Assembly (NCBI RefSeq): GCF_004331255.1
Contig: NZ_SJOF01000001.1
Location: 248,001-312,000 of the forward strand
Reading direction: 5' to 3'
Length of the DNA stretch: 64,000 nucleotides
Source: Acinetobacter sp. ANC 4173
GTDB taxonomy: Bacteria; Pseudomonadota; Gammaproteobacteria; Pseudomonadales; Moraxellaceae
Positions within the stretch are counted from its first letter, which is position 1, and each line of letters begins with the position of its first letter. Below, in pieces: positions 36,489 through 44,257 of this stretch. The translations under genes and the position numbers were made by a program. The notes beneath the pieces were generated by a model. It ran no database searches and was not told the DNA's origin. It saw only the letters and a program-made list of their open reading frames with translations.

Positions 36489-36510
36489 GATAATGAGAAT
36501 AAATATTATC
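36489..36510. promoter_or_regulatory. Fur box upstream of the PepSY/flavodoxin reductase
   Basis: GATAATGAGAATAAATATTATC resembles the Fur operator built of GATAAT-type hexamers. It lies about 35 bases before a TATAAT (36544-36549) that precedes the reductase gene, a position suited to iron-dependent repression. Confidence 0.75.
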
Positions 36511-36586
36511 CTCAAAATCCACATTATCTTCTAAATCTTAAGTTATAATTTCGCCAATTTTTTCACACTTCCAACACTTGACCATC

Positions 36587-39340
36587 ATGTTGAAAAAAAT
36601 ATTTTTCCAAATTCATTGGTTTATGGGGATTACCGCTGGATTAATACTGTCCATCATGGGCGTAACTGGCGCGATTTATTCTTATGATCAACAAATCCTT
36701 CAATGGATCAATACAGATAGCTATGTTGTTCAGGCTGAAAATCGAGACAAGCTTACACCAGCTGAACTCTATTTACATTTTCAGCAGGTCGATTCCAATA
36801 TCCAAATTAACAGCATCACAATTGCAAAAGACCCGACTGCTTCAAGCACCGTCAATATTGTCAAAGAAGGTGCTCGACGCGGCTATAACATGATGGTCAA
36901 CCCCTACTCTGCTGAAGTTCTGCCAGAAATAAAAGGACAAGGCTTTTTCCAGTTTGTGCAGCAGTTGCATCGTAATTTAACTGTTGGCCCTGTAGGGAAA
37001 CAAATTACCGCTGCTTGTACGCTCATGCTAATTTTCTTTGTCTTGAGTGGTCTCTATTTACGCTGGCCCAAAAAACACTCGGTTAAACAATGGTTATTTG
37101 TTAAACCTAAACTCAAAGGTCGCAACTTCCTATGGGATTTACATGCCGTGGTGGGCACGTGGGTGGTGGTGTTTTATTTACTGATGGCATGTACAGGACT
37201 CTACTGGTCTTATGATTGGTGGCGTAGTGGCATGTTCAAGGTTATGGGGGTTGAACAACCAAAACCAGAAATGCAAGGTGGTAAACCCGAAGGGCAAGGT
37301 CCACGTGGGGCATCAGGTGAACAACACGGCCAACATGCTCCTCAAGATCGTTCTCACAACGCCAATGCACAAGATCACACTGAAGGTCGAAATGGTGCGA
37401 CACGCGGTCAAGCTGAAATGAATGATCGTAATCCAGAACGTCAAACCGTTGATGGTATAAAAGGCAATCCTGAAGCTCGAGAACGTTCAAATAGTGAATC
37501 CAAAGGCTCCGAACAACATGCTGAATTCAGTCCAACACAAATGCAAACGGTACTTTCACAAACATGGACAGGCGTGCAAGCTAAACTGGGGCATGACTAT
37601 TCAACACTGACCTTAAATCTTCCGAAAAAAGCAGATGGCAAAGTTGAACTCGGTTTTGTCGATCCAACCCCACAACATGAACGGGCACGCAATAAAGCCA
37701 TCTATAACTATCAAACTGCAACTGTGCAAGATGTTGAATTATATGCAGACAAAAAGCTCAATGAGAAAATCATGAGCAGTATGCTGCCTGTACACCGTGG
37801 TAGCTTCTTTGGTCCTGTGTATCACTTCTTTGCCATGCTTGCTGCACTTGCAATGCCCTTATTTTTTGTCACAGGATGGATGTTGTATCTTAAACGTCGC
37901 AAGCAGAAGAAATTAACCCAAGCAGCCCGTTTAAGCCATCATGACATTACTGTAGATCCAAATGCGAAACCTTGGCTCATTGCTTATGCGTCACAAACGG
38001 GTGTGGCCGAACAGTTGGCTTGGCGTACAGCCACCAGTTTACAAGAGGCTCGCCAACCCGTTACTGTTAAAACCGTGCAACAACTCACCCTAGAAGATTT
38101 GCAATCTGCTCAACAAATCTTGTTTGTCGCCAGTACTTATGGCACTGGCGATGCACCTGATCTTGCTTCTGGTTTTGCCAAGAAAATACTGAACAGTAAA
38201 ATAGATTTAAGCCATGCACACTTTGCAGTATTGGCCTTAGGGTCTAAAGAATATCCAGACAGCTATTGTAGTTTTGGACATGCTATTGCTGCTTGGCTCA
38301 AACAAAATCAAGCTCATGCACTGTTCGATACCATAGAAGTCGATAATGCCAACCATGAAGATATACAGCGTTGGAATCATGCGCTAGCCAAAAGCAGCAA
38401 GCTTGATTTACAAGCCATGCACATCGATAAAACATTTGATCGCTGGACATTAACCCAACGTGATTTATTAAATCCGAATAGTCTTGGCGCACCTGCATTT
38501 AATATCGAACTGCAAGCCAAACATGAAGCACATTGGCAAGCGGGTGATATTGCAGAAATTCAACCCGGCAATAGTCCTGCACGTATCGCTGCATTTATGA
38601 TGAAACATCAAATTGTACCCCAGACTCAGGTGGAATCTTTAGCTGTTTCAATTGAACAGGCTTTATGGGATAAACAACTGAATACCGATGTTGAACCTTT
38701 TGCCAACATGGAACATTTGCTTGAGCAACTGCAAACTTTGGCTTCGCGTGAATATTCGATTGCCAGCATTCCATCACAGCAAACACTACGTTTGGTGGTA
38801 CGCCAGCAAACTGATCTCACAGGTGAACTTGGTCTGGGTTCCGGCTGGTTAACTGCACATACTGAAATTGGACAAGAAATTGCACTACGTATTCGCAATA
38901 ATGAATCATTCCATCTCATTGATGACAATCGCCCTATCATCTGCATTGGTAACGGAACAGGCATTGCTGGACTGATGAGTCTGATCCATGCTCGAGTGCG
39001 TGCAGATTACACCCAAAACTGGCTCATCTTTGGTGAACGTCAACGTGAACATGACTTTTTCTACCAAAGCACTATTGAAGCATGGCAAACCACAGGCATG
39101 TTAGAACGTCTGGACTTGGCTTTCTCACGTGATCAAGCGGAAAAGGTCTATGTACACCATGTTCTACGTAATCAAGCAGCAGAGCTGATCTCATGGTTTA
39201 ATCGTGGTGCAGTCATTTATGTCTGCGGTAGCATCCAAGGCATGGCCAGTGATGTCGAGCATGCACTCATTGATATTCTGGGTGAAAACACGGTAGAACA
39301 ACTTCGTCAAGAAGGTCGCTATCGTCGCGATGTGTACTAA
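36587..39340 (+). CDS. PepSY-TM / flavodoxin / FNR fusion reductase (CysJ-like, FpvG-like iron reductase)
   Basis: The 917-residue protein is built as an N-terminal PepSY-associated membrane domain with about four helices (near 13-33, 140-160, 187-207, 413-433), a flavodoxin-like FMN domain (about 463-600, LIAYASQTGVAEQLAW) and a ferredoxin-NADP reductase-like domain (about 620-917) with NADP-site ICIGNGTGIAGLMSL and terminal RYRRDVY. The cytoplasmic FMN/FAD half should take electrons from NADPH and pass them across the membrane, probably to ferric siderophores; Pseudomonas FpvG is comparable. A hydrophilic Gln/Gly/Asn-rich stretch (about 226-313) interrupts the periplasmic part. The ATG at 36587 is preferred over TTG at 36578. 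The Fur box upstream supports iron control. Confidence 0.88.
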   Translation: MLKKIFFQIHWFMGITAGLILSIMGVTGAIYSYDQQILQWINTDSYVVQAENRDKLTPAELYLHFQQVDSNIQINSITIAKDPTASSTVNIVKEGARRGYNMMVNPYSAEVLPEIKGQGFFQFVQQLHRNLTVGPVGKQITAACTLMLIFFVLSGLYLRWPKKHSVKQWLFVKPKLKGRNFLWDLHAVVGTWVVVFYLLMACTGLYWSYDWWRSGMFKVMGVEQPKPEMQGGKPEGQGPRGASGEQHGQHAPQDRSHNANAQDHTEGRNGATRGQAEMNDRNPERQTVDGIKGNPEARERSNSESKGSEQHAEFSPTQMQTVLSQTWTGVQAKLGHDYSTLTLNLPKKADGKVELGFVDPTPQHERARNKAIYNYQTATVQDVELYADKKLNEKIMSSMLPVHRGSFFGPVYHFFAMLAALAMPLFFVTGWMLYLKRRKQKKLTQAARLSHHDITVDPNAKPWLIAYASQTGVAEQLAWRTATSLQEARQPVTVKTVQQLTLEDLQSAQQILFVASTYGTGDAPDLASGFAKKILNSKIDLSHAHFAVLALGSKEYPDSYCSFGHAIAAWLKQNQAHALFDTIEVDNANHEDIQRWNHALAKSSKLDLQAMHIDKTFDRWTLTQRDLLNPNSLGAPAFNIELQAKHEAHWQAGDIAEIQPGNSPARIAAFMMKHQIVPQTQVESLAVSIEQALWDKQLNTDVEPFANMEHLLEQLQTLASREYSIASIPSQQTLRLVVRQQTDLTGELGLGSGWLTAHTEIGQEIALRIRNNESFHLIDDNRPIICIGNGTGIAGLMSLIHARVRADYTQNWLIFGERQREHDFFYQSTIEAWQTTGMLERLDLAFSRDQAEKVYVHHVLRNQAAELISWFNRGAVIYVCGSIQGMASDVEHALIDILGENTVEQLRQEGRYRRDVY

Positions 39341-39356
39341 AAACAGTAGCATAAAA

Positions 39357-39390
39357 TAAAAAACCGAGCTTAAATAGGCTCGGTTTTTTA
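39357..39390 (+). terminator. Intrinsic terminator of the fusion reductase gene
   Basis: AAACCGAGC-TTAAATAG-GCTCGGTTT followed by further T, 16 bases past the stop. Confidence 0.92.
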
Positions 39391-39471
39391 TTGATCAATT
39401 CAATATCATAAGCAGCAATGCCTTAAACTCGGTTACCATTCATCGTAAATATATAAATCCAATTTATACCT

Positions 39472-40257
39472 ATGCAATCAACACCATTAAAAAGACTATT
39501 CGCGGCACTCATTGGAACTGCGCTCTTTCTGGATGGGGCCTACTTAATCAGTCTCAATAAAATTCATTTAGGTACGATACTGCCGTTGTTGATCGGATTT
39601 GGACTACTGGTCTTTGCAATTTTCTACCCTAAAATTCAAATTTCTATTCATAAAACACAATTAAGAAATATCATCTGGCGTGTGGGCTACTTAGGTTTTC
39701 TAATTTGGAGCACAAGTGTAGTTTGCTTTTTTGTCTATTTACATCTAGCAACTCAAAACAATACTCAGCAAGCCCCTGTGAAAGCCATTATTGTTTTGGG
39801 GAGTGGTATAGAAAACGGGCAACCTTCCGCCACCTTAGCACAACGTTTAGATCAGGCTGCTGAACTGGCAAAACAACAACCCAACGTTCCCCTCATTATG
39901 ACGGGCGGTTTAGATTTTAGGGAGAAATACACTGAAGCCGAAATTATGTCCAAGTATATGCAACAAAAATTCTCGATCTCACCTACCCGTATTTGGTTAG
40001 AAGACAAAAGTACCAGTACCGATTTAAATCTAAAAAATAGCCAACCGATTCTTGCTCAGCTCAATATTCAATTGAATGAACCGATTGCTATCGTTACCAG
40101 TGATTTTCATACCTTAAGAGCTGCCGCGATTGCCCGTAAACAAGGCTATCGTCATATCATTACTGTAGCTGCCCCCACTCCTTTAATTAACCGTTATAAT
40201 TCGTGGCTTCGAGAATATTTTGCGTATGGTAGTGGTTGGCTCTTCAATGAATTCTAA
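39472..40257 (+). CDS. YdcF/ElyC-like DUF218 membrane protein
   Basis: The 261-residue protein has three N-terminal hydrophobic segments (about 9-27, 34-51, 70-92) and a periplasmic DUF218 domain with the signature AIIVLGSGIENGQPSATLAQ, LIMTGGLDFREKYTEAEIM and the His block TSDFHTLRAAAIA. Relatives (SanA, ElyC, YdcF) influence envelope integrity and lipid-carrier use; biochemical activity is not settled. Single gene; it converges on the broken DUF2750 locus, three bases away. Confidence 0.9.
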   Translation: MQSTPLKRLFAALIGTALFLDGAYLISLNKIHLGTILPLLIGFGLLVFAIFYPKIQISIHKTQLRNIIWRVGYLGFLIWSTSVVCFFVYLHLATQNNTQQAPVKAIIVLGSGIENGQPSATLAQRLDQAAELAKQQPNVPLIMTGGLDFREKYTEAEIMSKYMQQKFSISPTRIWLEDKSTSTDLNLKNSQPILAQLNIQLNEPIAIVTSDFHTLRAAAIARKQGYRHIITVAAPTPLINRYNSWLREYFAYGSGWLFNEF

Positions 40258-40260
40258 GGA

Positions 40261-40721
40261 TTAATTCAGATGAATATGACGAGGTAGAGGAAACCTCATG
40301 TCCTGAAATAACTCAGGTTTTTGCATATACACTTGTTCTAAATAGTTTTTTAAATCTAATAATAGTTTTTCTGGTGCAACCAAGATATTTTGTCCTTCAG
40401 GAGTTAAATCCATTAAAATGGTGGTCTGTTCCTTTCTTAAATAAGGAATTAGTTTTTCCACCAAATCTTTGAGACTGATTTTTTTCAATTGATAATCTGC
40501 CCAATTGTCCCTAATCAATAATTTAGCTAAATTTTTATTTTGCCAGATTACAAATGCACGTTGCCCTGTTGGGTCGCGCATAATGCCCAACCATCCTGAT
40601 ATAAAGCAGTCACAGAGCCTTGAACAACCATATTTTCAATAAATTGCCGATAGATATTCTACGCACTCGGGCTAGAATTATGATTTTTAGATGCAGCTTT
40701 ATGCTGATAAGGATTTCTCAT
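40261..40721 (-). pseudogene. DUF2750 protein gene broken by a stop codon and a frameshift
   Basis: The downstream 100 codons (DPTGQRAFVIWQNKNL to PRHIHLN, ending at 40261) are the C-terminal two thirds of a DUF2750 protein. The missing N-terminus is found directly upstream: from an ATG at 40721 the frame reads MRNPYQHKAASKNHNSSPSA, then TAG at 40659-40661, then NIYRQFIENMVVQGSVTALY and QDGWALC. After QDGWALC the frame must shift by one base near 40574-40578 (one base missing) to continue into DPTGQRAFVIW. Two independent lesions make a non-functional gene the best reading. A short product from the internal ATG near 40581 is possible but would lack the start of the domain. Confidence 0.82.
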
Positions 40722-40801
40722 ATCAATGATATATATTGAATTATTATTGAATAATAAATTCTATATAAAAGACTGAGTTTAAACAACATGAAGGAAATAT
40801 A

Positions 40802-40877
40802 TGGTGGGCGCTGACGGGATCGAACCGCCGACATTCTGCTTGTAAGGCAGACGCTCTACCAACTGAGCTAAGCGCCC
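40802..40877 (-). tRNA. tRNA-Val (TAC), array position 8
   Basis: On the minus strand GGGCGCTTAGCTCAGTTGG opens the gene; the anticodon loop CTTACAA holds TAC, and CAGCGCC-CACCA closes with encoded CCA. Identical in sequence to the other three Val copies of the array. Confidence 0.96.
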
Positions 40878-40972
40878 TGAAGAATAAAAATAGAGACCTA
40901 TTTTTATCAAATCTAGATAAAGGAACTTTATCTGGATTAAACATCTTATTCAGGGAAATAAGATATTAAAAA

Positions 40973-41049
40973 TGGCGCAGCGGACGGGGCTCGAACCCGC
41001 GACCCTCGGCGTGACAGGCCGATATTCTAACCAACTGAACTACCGCTGC
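40973..41049 (-). tRNA. tRNA-Asp (GTC), array position 7
   Basis: Acceptor GCAGCGG / CCGCTGC, anticodon GTC in CCTGTCACG, encoded GCCA end. Same sequence as the copies at 41270 and 41457. Confidence 0.96.
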
Positions 41050-41093
41050 AACACGGAATTCTTAAAACCAAAATCCATAATCTGTCAAAATTA

Positions 41094-41169
41094 TGGTGGG
41101 CGCTGACGGGATCGAACCGCCGACATTCTGCTTGTAAGGCAGACGCTCTACCAACTGAGCTAAGCGCCC
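41094..41169 (-). tRNA. tRNA-Val (TAC), array position 6
   Basis: Same 76-base sequence as the gene at 40802-40877, with anticodon TAC and encoded CCA. Confidence 0.96.
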
Positions 41170-41269
41170 TAAGGCATTAAAAATAGCATCACTATTTTTA
41201 GGATGCAAGATAAACAACAAGGCTTATCTTTTAAAACACAGCTTGTCAGACTGTAAAACTTCTTTGAAA

Positions 41270-41346
41270 TGGCGCAGCGGACGGGGCTCGAACCCGCGAC
41301 CCTCGGCGTGACAGGCCGATATTCTAACCAACTGAACTACCGCTGC
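41270..41346 (-). tRNA. tRNA-Asp (GTC), array position 5
   Basis: Same 77-base sequence as 40973-41049. The spacer to the next Val gene upstream in the transcript is only 13 bases. Confidence 0.96.
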
Positions 41347-41359
41347 ATCACAAAGAATA

Positions 41360-41435
41360 TGGTGGGCGCTGACGGGATCGAACCGCCGACATTCTGCTTG
41401 TAAGGCAGACGCTCTACCAACTGAGCTAAGCGCCC
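41360..41435 (-). tRNA. tRNA-Val (TAC), array position 4
   Basis: Same sequence as the other Val copies; anticodon TAC, encoded CCA. Confidence 0.96.
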
Positions 41436-41456
41436 TCAAAAGCTATTTTGTGTAAA

Positions 41457-41533
41457 TGGCGCAGCGGACGGGGCTCGAACCCGCGACCCTCGGCGTGACA
41501 GGCCGATATTCTAACCAACTGAACTACCGCTGC
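41457..41533 (-). tRNA. tRNA-Asp (GTC), array position 3
   Basis: Same sequence as 40973-41049 and 41270-41346. Confidence 0.96.
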
Positions 41534-41583
41534 ACTTACACAATATCGCATTTGTGGTACAAACAATTATTAAACTCATCAAG

Positions 41584-41660
41584 TGGCGCAGCGGACGGGG
41601 CTCGAACCCGCGACCCCCGGCGTGACAGGCCGGTATTCTAACCAACTGAACTACCGCTGC
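41584..41660 (-). tRNA. tRNA-Asp (GTC), variant copy, array position 2
   Basis: Identical to the other Asp copies except for two bases in the anticodon stem. The stem reads CCGGC-CTGTCAC-GCCGG against TCGGC-CTGTCAC-GCCGA elsewhere, so the outermost U-A pair has become C-G. Pairing is preserved and the anticodon is unchanged. Confidence 0.95.
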
Positions 41661-41683
41661 ACTGAGAGTTTAACGTAAAGGCT

Positions 41684-41759
41684 TGGTGGGCGCTGACGGG
41701 ATCGAACCGCCGACATTCTGCTTGTAAGGCAGACGCTCTACCAACTGAGCTAAGCGCCC
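41684..41759 (-). tRNA. tRNA-Val (TAC), array position 1
   Basis: Promoter-proximal gene of the array; the same Val sequence with anticodon TAC and encoded CCA. Its 5' end is 28 bases after the -10 box. Confidence 0.96.
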
Positions 41760-41786
41760 TTAACGTCTTCATCGTTTGTGTGGTGC

Positions 41787-41814
41787 ATTATAGAGAATCC
41801 TGACTGAGTGTCAA
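41787..41814 (-). promoter_or_regulatory. Near-consensus sigma-70 promoter of the tRNA array
   Basis: Minus strand TTGACA (41809-41814), 16-base spacer, TATAAT (41787-41792). Both hexamers are perfect consensus. The start point would fall near 41780, giving a short leader before the first tRNA-Val. Confidence 0.92.
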
Positions 41815-41986
41815 ACGCTTTTCTCACTGTTTTCATAATTTTATGTTTGAGTGATTAAAAAATAAGTGTTTTGCTATAAAAACAAGCAAATTCTGCAAGT
41901 TATTTCAAAAATATGCGTATTTTTTACACATAGCCTTATCTTTATTTTTAAACATTTTTAACGCCATAGATAAAAATGACGACGGT

Positions 41987-42493
41987 TTAACTTAAATTTA
42001 ATGTTTGTTCCGAAATATAGACCAATGCATTTTCAGGAATCAGTTCAAATAACTCAATCACATCTTGATTGCGCATGCGGATACAACCATGTGACAACGG
42101 TATACCCATTGGTTCGCTATCTGGTGTGCCGTGAATATAAATATAGCGATTAAAGGTGTCACAGCCCTCACCCTGATTAAACTGTGGTTCTAAACCAGCA
42201 AGCCATAAAATACGTGACAAAATCCAGTCACGTTCTGGAAATTCAGTGGCAAGCGCCTGATCGTAAACTTCGCCTGTTTCTTTACGCGCGATAAAGACTG
42301 CATTGATTGGTGCACCCTCACCAAACTTTAATGCCACTTGATGCCATCCTCTTGGTGTCTTGCCACTATTTTCTTGTTCACCCATGCCGTTTTTACCCGA
42401 TGAAATCACATAGAATTTATTATGCTTAGGCAGTTGCAAAGTTTGCTCTGCCAAATCTATTAAAATATCTGCTTGTTGTAATGAATCTTGCAT
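41987..42493 (-). CDS. elsL: Cytoplasmic YkuD-fold L,D-carboxypeptidase, ElsL/LdtK-like
   Basis: The 168-residue YkuD-domain protein has the catalytic signature HGTPDSEPMG...SHGCIRM with nucleophile Cys137 and His121. It lacks any signal peptide or membrane segment, unlike periplasmic L,D-transpeptidases. In Acinetobacter baumannii a signal-less YkuD protein of this size (ElsL, also called LdtK) trims tetrapeptides of recycled muropeptides in the cytosol; the match in length, absence of signal and motif is why the name is used, but orthology is inferred. The ybaN-like gene lies 42 bases upstream on the same strand. Confidence 0.82.
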   Translation of the reverse strand: MQDSLQQADILIDLAEQTLQLPKHNKFYVISSGKNGMGEQENSGKTPRGWHQVALKFGEGAPINAVFIARKETGEVYDQALATEFPERDWILSRILWLAGLEPQFNQGEGCDTFNRYIYIHGTPDSEPMGIPLSHGCIRMRNQDVIELFELIPENALVYISEQTLNLS

Positions 42494-42535
42494 TGAACTG
42501 TCCTAAAAAAACGTGCAATTAGTTATGAGCATAAT

Positions 42536-42910
42536 CTATCGTGCTTCACTCGAAGCAGGTTCTGGGCGTAACCATAACCAAATCGCTACAATCAACATGG
42601 TCAAGTCCGTAAAGACTTTGACTGCAAATGGAGCGGTTGTGAATAGCATCAACACACCACTAAACAGCATCATGATCGATGCAATCCATTTGGCTTTGCG
42701 TGGCACAGTGCCATTTTCACGCCAAGCACGTAATGTTGCGCCATGTTTGGGATGATTCAATAACCAATCATCCACTTGCGACCAACCTTTTGAGGCTGCC
42801 CAAGCAGCTAAAATTAAAAATACTGTTGTTGGCATACCTGGTAGTACTGCACCAATAAAGCCAAGGATGACAAAAAGCACCACTAAACTTCGCCAAAACA
42901 ATATCTTCAT
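42536..42910 (-). CDS. YbaN family (DUF454) inner-membrane protein
   Basis: The 124-residue protein has the DUF454 pattern: first helix LVVLFVILGFIGAVLPGMPTT, then ILAAWAASKGWSQVDDWLLN, HPKHGATLRAWRENG and two C-terminal helices. Function unknown. The ATG at 42910 is preferred over a TTG at 42916. It ends 42 bases before elsL-like and may be cotranscribed with it. Confidence 0.9.
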   Translation of the reverse strand: MKILFWRSLVVLFVILGFIGAVLPGMPTTVFLILAAWAASKGWSQVDDWLLNHPKHGATLRAWRENGTVPRKAKWIASIMMLFSGVLMLFTTAPFAVKVFTDLTMLIVAIWLWLRPEPASSEAR

Positions 42911-43006
42911 CTTCAAGCCCTAATCTAGAATTGCGCTAGTATAAAATGTTTTTACACTTTATCCTTTTTAAATTCTGTACATTGTTCTGCCGTTTCGGTT
43001 TTCACT

Positions 43007-43885
43007 ATGTTTCCAACCTTACAACAAGACCATCTTTTTGAACCGTGGCTCAATTTTAAAAATCCACTGGTGAGGCAATTGGCTTTTAGCCTTGCCAGTC
43101 CCAATATTTTAAGTGCCTATCCCGATCAATTTGATATCCAACAAGCCTTTCAATTGCATACTGAGCTTATTTGGACACAATATTTTCACCTCTACCAAAC
43201 CCGTTTAGATTATTTAGATCAGCATCCAACTGAATTAGAAGATTTTTTAAATCAATTAAAAAGTACTCGACTCGGATTACGCTTTGAAATGTTTATTTGG
43301 TTTTGGTTACGTGATCATAATTATCACCCTTATGAGCTCTTAGGGCATAGCATCCAGCAAATTTCAGGCCCTAAAACTTTAGGCGAATTGGATTTTTTAC
43401 TTAAAAATACGCAGACCAATCAAATTGAACATTGGGAAGTGGCTTTAAAATACTATTTAGCAGAATGTGATTTTTCTTTTCCACATTGGTATGGGCTCAA
43501 TCGAACAGATACATTAAAACGTAAATTAAACCATTTTACCCAAAAGCAGTTTCAATTTGATCAAGCACTGAATTATCCAATACAACAACGCTTTGTCATT
43601 CTAAAAGGTCAACTGTATTTGCCTTTACATGCAACGACACAGCAAATCCCACATTGGCTGAATCCACATAGAAGAATAGGCTTGTGGGGCTATGATTTTA
43701 TTCCTCAGACAGCATCCCCCCATCGCTTACAACGGCATGAATGGCTCTGCCCTCATGCTGCCGCAACCAGTGTAACACCTCTGCTCTGGACTGATGGTTT
43801 GTATTGTTATTTGGATAAAGATGGGGAACAAAATTTTTATATGTATCGCAACCGCCCTCTGCTCCAGCATTACGTTCAGCATTAA
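43007..43885 (+). CDS. DUF1853 family protein, PD-(D/E)XK nuclease-like
   Basis: The 292-residue cytoplasmic protein carries the block TLGELDFLLKN followed about 12 residues later by EHWEVALKYYL. This E..D-x(n)-E-V-A-x-K spacing is that of PD-(D/E)XK phosphodiesterase folds and is conserved in DUF1853. Other conserved pieces: RLGLRFEMFIWFWL, PHWYGLNRTDTLKRKL and the Trp-rich C-terminal blocks. No nuclease activity has been shown to my knowledge. Single gene, divergent from ybaN-like. Confidence 0.85.
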   Translation: MFPTLQQDHLFEPWLNFKNPLVRQLAFSLASPNILSAYPDQFDIQQAFQLHTELIWTQYFHLYQTRLDYLDQHPTELEDFLNQLKSTRLGLRFEMFIWFWLRDHNYHPYELLGHSIQQISGPKTLGELDFLLKNTQTNQIEHWEVALKYYLAECDFSFPHWYGLNRTDTLKRKLNHFTQKQFQFDQALNYPIQQRFVILKGQLYLPLHATTQQIPHWLNPHRRIGLWGYDFIPQTASPHRLQRHEWLCPHAAATSVTPLLWTDGLYCYLDKDGEQNFYMYRNRPLLQHYVQH

Positions 43886-44000
43886 AATGACGCCATATAC
43901 ATTCTTTAACTTTTTTATAATGAAATCATAGTACTGTTTATGCTGAATGTTTTTTAATCTATATGTACTCAAGATAATAATTCATGTTTTGGAGAACACT

Positions 44001-44135
44001 ATGAAAAAAGCAATCGCGATCTCATTACTACTCACTTTTTTTCTGGCAGGCTGTAATACGGTCGCAGGTGTAGGTAAAGACGTTTCCAAAGTTGGGGATG
44101 TCGTTACAGATAGTGCTGAAAAAAGTGCAGATTAA
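44001..44135 (+). CDS. Entericidin A/B family lipoprotein
   Basis: The 44-residue precursor has a signal peptide with lipobox LAGC (Cys18), then the entericidin core NTVAGVGKDVSKVGDVV. The ribosome site GGAG lies nine bases before the ATG at 44001; the longer frame back to 43947 is not supported. Entericidins are tiny outer-membrane lipoproteins linked to stress or bacteriolysis in E. coli. A strong terminator follows at once. Confidence 0.9.
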   Translation: MKKAIAISLLLTFFLAGCNTVAGVGKDVSKVGDVVTDSAEKSAD

Positions 44136-44163
44136 TTATAATCCCCTCGAAAGAACATCAAGA

Positions 44164-44189
44164 CCTTATCAAAACGATAAGGTTTTTTT
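44164..44189 (+). terminator. Intrinsic terminator of the entericidin gene
   Basis: CCTTATC-AAAAC-GATAAGG followed by seven T, 29 bases after the stop codon. Confidence 0.92.
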
Positions 44190-44257
44190 ATATCAAAACT
44201 CCCTTTATTGATTCGATTCGCCTATCATAGCAGCAAATTTTTCATTTGCTTTTCTGT

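Noticed and set aside
40744..41641. Small reading frames such as RALSSVGRASALQAECRRF and MAQRTGLEPATLGVTG
   Set aside because: They are translations of tRNA genes, a well-known source of false small proteins.
40802..41759. Regularly repeated blocks that look like a CRISPR array at first sight
   Set aside because: Each repeat folds as tRNA-Val or tRNA-Asp with anticodon, T loop and CCA; spacers are short and irregular in length.
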